This document shows positions 7,299 to 11,164 of a stretch of DNA of 11,164 nt, one piece after another. How positions within the stretch are numbered: position 1 is the stretch's first letter; the number at the start of each line of letters is the position of its first letter. Source of the stretch: JBGSST01 sp041736915 (GTDB lineage Bacteria > Bdellovibrionota > FAC87 > UBA2466); assembly GCA_041736915.1 (NCBI GenBank), contig JBGSST010000341.1, positions 1 to 11,164 of the forward strand, read 5' to 3'. The translations under genes and the position numbers were made by a program. Under the pieces are notes generated by a model, which was not told where the DNA came from, made no database searches, and saw only the letters and a list, made by a program, of their open reading frames with translations.

Positions 7299-8153
7299 TT
7301 ACCGGCTAAGCTCGTCTAGAAGTTCGTGGCAATTTCGGTGTTTTGCCTTGATAAATCGGCGCAATTCACCGGCAATCGCGCGAAGTTCAAAGGATCTCTT
7401 CGTTACAATCTGTTCCCATTCGTTGTTGAGCTTCTCGTCGGTGAGGCCGTAGCGGAAGGTGACCGTTTCAATGTCCTCGCTCTTTCCGAAGGTCTCTTCG
7501 ATTGAATGAACGTGTTTTTCTCTATCGTCGATGAAGACGACGGCCTTGGGTTTCCAGCCGGCGGTATTTAGCAGTGAGCTCAGTGCATGCCCTTTGGGCA
7601 GACCGGCGGTGAAAAACATTCCCCCCATGAAAAGCACCTTACGATCGTTGTCCGGCATTAGCTGAAACGATCTTTTTGGTAGATTCGCTGCCGGCACGGT
7701 ATTTTTCCCTAAGTCGATTCCCAACGTCTTCAAATCTCGTTCAGTGATGTCGGCAAAGTAACGATTGCGCGATGTCAAAAGCATGGTCTTTACGCCGAGC
7801 GATTGTATCTCCCGTATCGCCGACGGGATTTCTGGCTGCACCAGTTGGGTGGGATACTTATGAAAGATGGCTAACTGCAAAAGGATGATTTCACGATAAC
7901 GTTCGTGCCCTTTTTCTTTTATCAGCGCCTCGAACCAAGGTTCGCTTCCCAGCGCAGTCGGAGTTTGCGCCAAGGTGTTATCGTAATCGGTAGCGAAGAG
8001 GACATTCTCTGCACCGTACTTTTCGACGAGCCGATGAATGGCGGGAAGGACCTCGCGGTAATCCTTGATTGGAAGGGGGGCACACCAAGCGGCCGTCCAG
8101 AAGAAAAGTAATCCAAAAAATGCGCAAAAAAGATAAATGCTCTGTAACCGCAC
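7299..8153 (-). CDS. Exported HAD-fold DUF2608-like protein
   Basis: The protein has 284 residues from the GTG at 8153. That start puts a normal signal peptide at the N-terminus (hydrophobic residues 5-22, likely cleavage after AWCA at 25). The frame stays open to a TTG at 8237, which would add 28 polar residues before the signal and is less likely. HAD motifs are visible: motif I DYDNT (Asp56, Asp58), motif II LLTSR (127-128), a candidate motif III Lys187 in KGH, and motif IV FIDDRE (Asp209, Asp210). This is the arrangement of DUF2608-like proteins, exported HAD-like proteins known from Legionella and Bdellovibrio relatives, whose substrates are unknown. All catalytic residues are present, so a periplasmic phosphohydrolase activity is plausible. 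It converges with the glycosyltransferase gene across only 40 bp and diverges from the HTH protein gene at 8272. Confidence 0.82.
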   Translation of the reverse strand: MRLQSIYLFCAFFGLLFFWTAAWCAPLPIKDYREVLPAIHRLVEKYGAENVLFATDYDNTLAQTPTALGSEPWFEALIKEKGHERYREIILLQLAIFHKYPTQLVQPEIPSAIREIQSLGVKTMLLTSRNRYFADITERDLKTLGIDLGKNTVPAANLPKRSFQLMPDNDRKVLFMGGMFFTAGLPKGHALSSLLNTAGWKPKAVVFIDDREKHVHSIEETFGKSEDIETVTFRYGLTDEKLNNEWEQIVTKRSFELRAIAGELRRFIKAKHRNCHELLDELSR

Positions 8154-8271
8154 AAACCGCCCCGTTTCTGTTCCGAACCGCCGGGAGGTATAGCACAGTT
8201 TTTTTCGCCGATTCCCACCCGATTCAGCGGTAATCAACGTCTTCCAATGTCACTTTCTTTAGGAAAAATGG

Positions 8272-8742
8272 ATGGTGGACCGCTCCGACCCAGGTACTGG
8301 AAACGTCCTCCATCCGAAAACCACAATAACATCAGTAGTTAAAACACTTCCAGTAACTTTTAACGAAGCCGTCCTCCATCAAAAATATGTCCTCGAAAAG
8401 CGTTCTTTGAGGCAAATTGCGGGCGAGTTCGCGTCCTCCAAAACCGCCATTCGGAACGCCCTGGTTCGCTTTGGTATCCCCATCAACGAGAAGGGCACAT
8501 CGCCTAATCGAGTCCATGCCCTATCTTTTGGCAAACGATGCGTTGGCGGAGTCGTAGTGGATCACAAGGGGGAGCAACGGGTTATCAGCAGCATTTTGAA
8601 AATGCATCGAGAGGGGCTATCGAACTGTGCTATCGCCCGCGTACTCACTGAAATGAAGGTTCCCACCAAGCAGCAAGGGAAGGCATGGCACCATGAGATG
8701 GTGCGGCAAGTCCTACTGCGGAGTAAGCGGGGGGAAAGCTAA
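8272..8742 (+). CDS. HTH protein resembling a serine recombinase DNA-binding region
   Basis: The protein has 156 residues. The ATG at 8272 lies 7 bases after AGGA (8261-8264). Residues 38-69 (YVLEKRSLRQIAGEFASSKTA and on to RFGI) read as a helix-turn-helix. Residues 101-150 follow the pattern of the Recombinase domain of large serine recombinases: EQRVISSILKMHREGLS, then AIARVL, VPTK, GKAWHHEMVRQVL. The catalytic resolvase domain with its Ser-Arg residues is absent, so it should bind DNA but not recombine it. The first 25 residues look non-conserved. An overlapping ATG at 8268 in another frame opens a 24-codon peptide, but its spacing to AGGA is poor. It lies just upstream of the phased repeat array and the AAA+ ATPase gene in the same orientation, so regulating that array is the simplest role I can infer. 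A degraded recombinase remnant is the alternative, but the frame is intact. Confidence 0.75.
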   Translation: MVDRSDPGTGNVLHPKTTITSVVKTLPVTFNEAVLHQKYVLEKRSLRQIAGEFASSKTAIRNALVRFGIPINEKGTSPNRVHALSFGKRCVGGVVVDHKGEQRVISSILKMHREGLSNCAIARVLTEMKVPTKQQGKAWHHEMVRQVLLRSKRGES

Positions 8743-8768
8743 GCGGCGGGTATGAAGGCGGGCTCGAC

Positions 8769-8896
8769 CGAGCTACATGGCAACTCAACGATTCTAAGGG
8801 CCAGCTACAAGCCAACTACAAAAAAACAGGGGTCAACTACACGCCAACTACAAGAAATTGACCTCCAACTACAAAAAAGCTAAGATCAACTAATCA
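8769..8896. repeat. Phased array of CCAACTACAA boxes, 32-bp composite period
   Basis: Eleven-base boxes related to YCARCTACAAG begin at 8769 (CGAGCTACATG), 8780 (GCAACTCAACG, weak), 8801 (CCAGCTACAAG), 8812 (CCAACTACAAA), 8833 (TCAACTACACG), 8844 (CCAACTACAAG), 8865 (CCAACTACAAA) and 8886 (TCAACTAATCA). Steps are 11, 21, 11, 21, 11, 21 and 21 bp, that is one or two helical turns, so all boxes face the same side of the DNA. The first six form three 32-bp units (pair 11 bp apart, then 21). The period is not a multiple of three, so this is DNA-level rather than peptide-level repetition. The stretch is A+T-richer than its surroundings (24 G/C of 60 in 8821-8880). It covers the region upstream of, between and just after the likely -35/-10 elements of the ATPase gene. 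It may be a cooperative operator or an iteron-like array. Confidence 0.85.
8858..8886 (+). promoter_or_regulatory. Sigma70-type promoter of the AAA+ ATPase gene
   Basis: TTGACC (8858-8863, 5 of 6 to consensus) and TAAGAT (8881-8886, 4 of 6) are separated by exactly 17 bases and lie 33 bp before the ATPase start codon. Transcription would begin near 8893. One repeat box (8865) fills the spacer and the next (8886) overlaps the start site, so a protein bound to the array would block polymerase. Confidence 0.6.
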
Positions 8897-8906
8897 ATTG
8901 AATTAG
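8890..8906. repeat. Near-perfect palindrome at the predicted transcription start
   Basis: CTAAT (8890-8894) and ATTAG (8902-8906) surround the palindromic core CAATTG plus one extra A. It sits at the predicted +1 of the ATPase promoter and partly overlaps the last repeat box. This is typical of a dimeric repressor operator. Confidence 0.45.
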
Positions 8907-8918
8907 CTAGGTTTTTCT

Positions 8919-10223
8919 ATGAATAAGCTCGCAAATCCCTTTAACCCCAACTCAATCGTGACTCCGCCCCTGTTCGCTGGGCGTGGGGATCAGCTCCTTC
9001 AAATTCTCAAAAAGCTGGCTCAGGTTAAAGAGGGGATGCCCGCGAGCTTCGTTTTGCAGGGAGAGCGCGGCATCGGGAAGACGGCTCTAGCGAAGCTCGC
9101 CATGTACGCGGCGGAGCAAAAAGATCCTACCTTCAACCTGCGATTTTTGACTGGCTATTACGTCGTTGAAAAAGATCAGACCTTTGAATCGGCACTCCAA
9201 GCAAGCCTCAATCTCATGACGGATCGAATGCCCGAAGCCGTCATTACACGCCTCTCCCAAAGGCTGGGTAGCTTCTTCAAGAATGGAAAATTTACCTTCG
9301 GGGCCTTTGGCGCAAAACTTGGCTATGAGGGATCGACAAAGGGGGATGAGGAAAACCTTGTTATCAAAGACCGAGCGGTATCGGCATTCTCAAACATCAT
9401 TGCTGGACTAGATGAGGTCACAGATCCCGACAAAAAACTGGATGGCGTGCTTATCGTCATCGACGAAATACACAACCTCAAAGATGTCGATGGGGCAGCA
9501 CAGATTCTTCGCGCCATTTCGACGACGTTAGACGTAAATGGCCAAGGTAAAATTTCGTTTCTCGCCATCGGTTACGCTGATGGTATTGAGCGCTTTTTCT
9601 CTGGCGATCCTTCAGCGCGCAGGCACTTCGACATGATTCACCTGTCAGTCATGCCACGCAATGAAGCCAAAGAAATTCTCACCAAAGGTTTTGAGAAAGC
9701 CGGATTAACCTACGACAAGGGCGCCTTGGATCAGAATATCGACGTGGCGGGTGGATATCCGCACTCTATCCAAGTCATCGGCCACCACCTTGTTGAAGTT
9801 GATACAGATGGCCACGTTGCAGAGGATGACTGGAAGCAAGCCTTGCAAATTGCGGCAACCGAACTAGCACGCAAAGACTTTTTGGAAATGTACGACTTCA
9901 ATGGGAAAGGAACTCTGCGCGAAACGGTTCTAAATATCCTTGCTTTAACCGGCCCACTCACAAAGCAACAACTTCGCGAAGCTGCTGACGGAAAAAATAT
10001 CTACAACGAGCCCTATATGGGAACGCTCAAGAAGTCGGGGGCGGTGAAAGAGTTGCAGGATGGAACCATAACATTGCACTCGATGTTATTTCGCGCATCA
10101 ATTTTGATTCATCTCTATACCCACGCAAGCAGTAATCCTACATTTCAGACACTTATCAAACGCTTTGCAAAAAATGGGGACCAACCCAAAGCATTGCCAG
10201 AGGCGCCGATAGACGCTCGGTGA
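8919..10223 (+). CDS. Orc1/Cdc6-like AAA+ ATPase with C-terminal winged helix
   Basis: The protein has 434 residues. The ATG at 8919 is 7 bases after a modest AGG. It opens with NPFNPN and PPLFAGR (6-22), the box that starts Orc1/Cdc6- and STAND-like AAA_16 ATPases. Walker A is GERGIGKT (48-55) and Walker B is VLIVIDEIH (177-185, Asp182-Glu183). A sensor-1-like strand follows (FLAIGYADG), then the helical lid with GGYPHSIQVIGHHL, as in Orc-type ATPases. The C-terminal 110 residues (from about 325) read as a winged helix. ATP binding and hydrolysis appear intact. There is no fused effector or repeat sensor domain, so it is a stand-alone switch or DNA-binding ATPase. It sits behind a dense phased repeat array and an HTH protein. 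Replication initiation, transposition-type target handling, transcription control and defence signalling are all possible; none is proved. Confidence 0.85.
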   Translation: MNKLANPFNPNSIVTPPLFAGRGDQLLQILKKLAQVKEGMPASFVLQGERGIGKTALAKLAMYAAEQKDPTFNLRFLTGYYVVEKDQTFESALQASLNLMTDRMPEAVITRLSQRLGSFFKNGKFTFGAFGAKLGYEGSTKGDEENLVIKDRAVSAFSNIIAGLDEVTDPDKKLDGVLIVIDEIHNLKDVDGAAQILRAISTTLDVNGQGKISFLAIGYADGIERFFSGDPSARRHFDMIHLSVMPRNEAKEILTKGFEKAGLTYDKGALDQNIDVAGGYPHSIQVIGHHLVEVDTDGHVAEDDWKQALQIAATELARKDFLEMYDFNGKGTLRETVLNILALTGPLTKQQLREAADGKNIYNEPYMGTLKKSGAVKELQDGTITLHSMLFRASILIHLYTHASSNPTFQTLIKRFAKNGDQPKALPEAPIDAR

Positions 10224-10252
10224 ACAGTCCTACGCAGTGACACCTGTTTTTT
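10223..10252 (+). terminator. Candidate terminator after the ATPase gene
   Basis: AACAG (10223-10227) and CTGTT (10244-10248) could form a 5-bp stem with a 16-base loop directly before a run of six T (10247-10252). The position right after the stop codon and the T tract fit a terminator, but the stem is weak. Confidence 0.3.
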
Positions 10253-10410
10253 GGTCATAGAACATTCTGCGAGTGTACGCACGACACCCGGTGGGCGCCG
10301 GGGGACAGTCTATGGATCAAATATTGAAACGACGAGCGTCCACGAAGAAGTCGTCGAGTAACATCAATTGAATTTTTTGAATCATTGAGCTAACTTATTC
10401 GTTGCCTTGA
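10224..10410. other. Intergenic region between ATPase and fluoride riboswitch
   Basis: No supported gene is present. Besides the candidate terminator, it holds a CCCGG/CCGGG hairpin (10287-10302) and a CGACGA/TCGTCG inverted repeat (10330-10356). It also holds a 19-codon reading frame with a fair GGGGGA ribosome binding site (10312-10371, basic and serine-rich peptide), which is too short to call. The right end is A+T-rich and probably carries the promoter of the fluoride unit. Confidence 0.5.
10368..10396 (+). promoter_or_regulatory. Possible promoter of the riboswitch-crcB unit
   Basis: TTGAAT (10368-10373) and TAACTT (10391-10396) are 17 bases apart, which would start transcription around 10403, just before the riboswitch. 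The -10 matches only 3 of 6 consensus bases, so the position is the main support. Confidence 0.3.
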
Positions 10411-10470
10411 GCGGGTGATGGGGTTCACCTTTAACCGCCGCGAGTTTCTTTGCGGCTGATGACTCCTGCC
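10411..10470 (+). promoter_or_regulatory. Fluoride riboswitch (crcB motif)
   Basis: The conserved fluoride aptamer is easily read. GGTGA (10414-10418) pairs with TCACC (10425-10429) around the loop TGGGGT. Then comes TTTAA, the second stem CCGC.../GCGG, and the invariant CTGATGACTCCT (10456-10467). ACTCCT (10462-10467) can pair with the first loop to make the known pseudoknot, with one G-U pair. It lies directly upstream of a CrcB fluoride channel gene, its usual partner. Fluoride binding should raise expression of the genes downstream. Confidence 0.92.
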
Positions 10471-10472
10471 GA

Positions 10473-10498
10473 TACATCAATCTCTTAATGAGGATGTA
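10473..10498 (+). promoter_or_regulatory. crcB: Ribosome-site hairpin, likely riboswitch expression platform
   Basis: TACATC (10473-10478) pairs with GATGTA (10493-10498) and CTC (10482-10484) with GAG (10490-10492), with a 3-base bulge and a 5-base loop. The right arm contains GAGG (10490-10493), the ribosome binding site 7 bases before the GTG start. In addition TCCT (10464-10467) of the aptamer could pair with AGGA (10491-10494) when the pseudoknot is open. Both point to control of translation rather than of termination; no T-tailed hairpin is seen. Confidence 0.55.
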
Positions 10499-10500
10499 GG

Positions 10501-10890
10501 GTGAAACTCGCATACATAACAATTTTTGGCATTGGCGGCGTAATCAGCCGCTATCTCCTGGGAATAGCTGTCGCTAGGTACTGGGCAGCGCCGTTCCCTC
10601 TCGGAACATTTCTCATAAACATAGTCGGATGCTTCCTCATCGGTCTCGTTTATGTGCTCGGCTCCGAGCGTGGGCTTCTTTCCCCCGACTTAAGGGTAGG
10701 CGTTATCGTCGGCTTCCTTGGAGGATTCACAACTTTTTCGGCCTACGCGCTTGAGCTGACTCACTTGATCGAGGAATCGCGGTATGGTGTGGCCGCTACA
10801 TACTTTTGCCTTAGTCCCGCTCTGGCGCTAATTGCTGCTTTAATGGGTCTGTATGTTGGCAGAAACCTCTGGAATGGAGGTGCGGCATGA
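10501..10890 (+). CDS. crcB: CrcB/Fluc fluoride ion channel
   Basis: The protein has 129 residues, normal for a single-domain Fluc channel, and four hydrophobic helices. The start is GTG at 10501, with GAGG 7 bases upstream. Family hallmarks are present: GGVISRY (12-18), GTFLINIVGCFLIG (35-48, conserved Asn40), and GFLGGFTTFSAYALE (71-85), which contains the pore Phe and the Thr-Thr-Phe-Ser segment that lines the fluoride path. Fluc proteins form an antiparallel dimer in the inner membrane and export fluoride passively. The fluoride riboswitch directly upstream confirms the role. The stop overlaps the start of a DUF190 fragment (ATGA), so the two are translationally coupled. Confidence 0.95.
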   Translation: MKLAYITIFGIGGVISRYLLGIAVARYWAAPFPLGTFLINIVGCFLIGLVYVLGSERGLLSPDLRVGVIVGFLGGFTTFSAYALELTHLIEESRYGVAATYFCLSPALALIAALMGLYVGRNLWNGGAA

Positions 10891-10967
10891 GTAGCAACGC
10901 ACTTAACGACGAACAGAAACTCCTGCGGATCTACGTTGGAGAAGAAGAGTTTCAGCACAAAAAGTAA
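10887..10967 (+). pseudogene. Truncated DUF190 gene coupled to crcB
   Basis: A 26-codon reading frame begins at the ATGA overlap with crcB. A full GGAGG (10876-10880) sits 6 bases before its ATG. Its sequence LNDEQKLLRIYVGEEE matches the start of DUF190 proteins, normally about 100 residues long and very often encoded right after crcB. Here the frame stops at the point where family members continue with a PLYE-like segment, and the bases after the stop do not resume the family in any frame I checked. The convergent MFS gene ends 3 bases further on, so the missing part was probably deleted when that gene was joined here. It may still be translated as a short peptide. Confidence 0.7.
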
Positions 10968-10970
10968 GAG

Positions 10971-11164
10971 TTACAGGCCCGTACTCCAGCCATTTCCGCC
11001 CGATACTGGTTTGCTCCAGAGAGAGCGCGTAGACAGAAAAACCAGAAAGCTCAGCAGCGCCAGTCCTCCTCCAGCAAGGAACGTCGCCTTTGCGCCGACT
11101 TTATCCCAGAGGATACCTGCAATAGCGCTCGCCAATAGGAGAGCCACGGCACTAAAGAGATTGA
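10971..11164 (-). CDS. MFS transporter, C-terminal end (partial)
   Basis: The last 63 codons of a minus-strand gene whose start lies beyond the window; the stop TAA is at 10971-10973. It reads NLFSAVALLLASAIAGILWD, then KVGAKATFLAGGGLALLSFLV and a short polar tail. The pattern of helix 11, the loop GxLWDxxGAxATF and helix 12 is typical of major facilitator superfamily transporters. The substrate cannot be inferred from this end. It converges on the fluoride unit with almost no space. Confidence 0.85.
   Translation of the reverse strand, partial: NLFSAVALLLASAIAGILWDKVGAKATFLAGGGLALLSFLVFLSTRSLWSKPVSGGNGWSTGL

Noticed and set aside
8154..8237. N-terminal extension of the HAD-like protein to a TTG at 8237
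   Set aside because: It puts a basic polar stretch ahead of the signal peptide and has only a poor ribosome site; the GTG at 8153 gives a normal signal peptide.
8268..8342. 24-codon reading frame from an ATG at 8268 overlapping the HTH gene start
   Set aside because: It lies only 3 bases from AGGA, has no family resemblance and ends early; the ATG at 8272 has better spacing and a long coding frame.
8769..8896. CRISPR array
   Set aside because: The boxes are 11 bp with gaps of 0 or 10 bp, unlike CRISPR repeats and spacers, and no cas gene is nearby.
10236..10310. Sequence after the ATPase gene (GTGACACCTGTTTTTTGG) as a possible insertion sequence end
   Set aside because: No matching inverted end, target duplication or transposase fragment is present nearby.
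8893..10374. 12-bp direct repeat ATCAATTGAATT at 8893-8904 and 10363-10374 flanking the ATPase gene, as possible attachment sites
   Set aside because: In an 11-kb sequence a few exact 12-mer pairs are expected by chance, and neither copy lies at a tRNA or an obvious junction. The position around one gene is suggestive but not enough.

Overview
The window looks like chromosomal DNA from a Gram-negative bacterium. It has Sec signal peptides, a lipobox lipoprotein, clear GGAGG/AGGAG ribosome binding sites and a moderately high G+C content. Delta-60 repeats and an exported HAD-like DUF2608 protein are common in Bdellovibrionota and other former Deltaproteobacteria, so that is my tentative placement. 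It rests on gene families only, because there is no rRNA or other phylogenetic marker here.

Left part (1-5400): mostly envelope or exported proteins. These are a secreted protein of unknown function (minus strand), a large lipoprotein with four cadherin-like domains followed by a delta-60 (DUF5122) region (plus), a secreted protein made almost entirely of seven 38-residue repeats (minus), and an unrecognised protein with two N-terminal membrane helices (minus).

Middle (5400-8240): a multi-spanning GT-C type glycosyltransferase-like membrane protein (plus) converges on an exported HAD-fold DUF2608-like protein (minus).

Right part (8270-10225): this is the accessory-looking section. A 156-residue protein with two helix-turn-helix-like regions resembles the DNA-binding part of a large serine recombinase but has no catalytic domain. 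It is followed by an A+T-richer, strikingly periodic array of 11-bp boxes (8769-8896) spaced 11 or 21 bp apart. The array covers a good sigma70-type promoter and leads into an Orc1/Cdc6-like AAA+ ATPase with a predicted C-terminal winged helix. HTH protein, phased boxes and ATPase may be one module, either an autoregulated switch or an initiator with iteron-like repeats. This is the least explained part of the window.

Right end (10400-11164): a fluoride-response unit. A well-matched fluoride (crcB) riboswitch precedes a crcB/Fluc fluoride channel, which is translationally coupled (ATGA overlap) to a 26-codon stump of a DUF190 gene. Three bases further on lies the stop codon of a convergent MFS transporter whose N-terminal part is outside the window.

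The spaces 699-996 and 10224-10410 hold no gene I can support; what they do contain is listed separately. I found no tRNA, rRNA, CRISPR array or complete insertion sequence.
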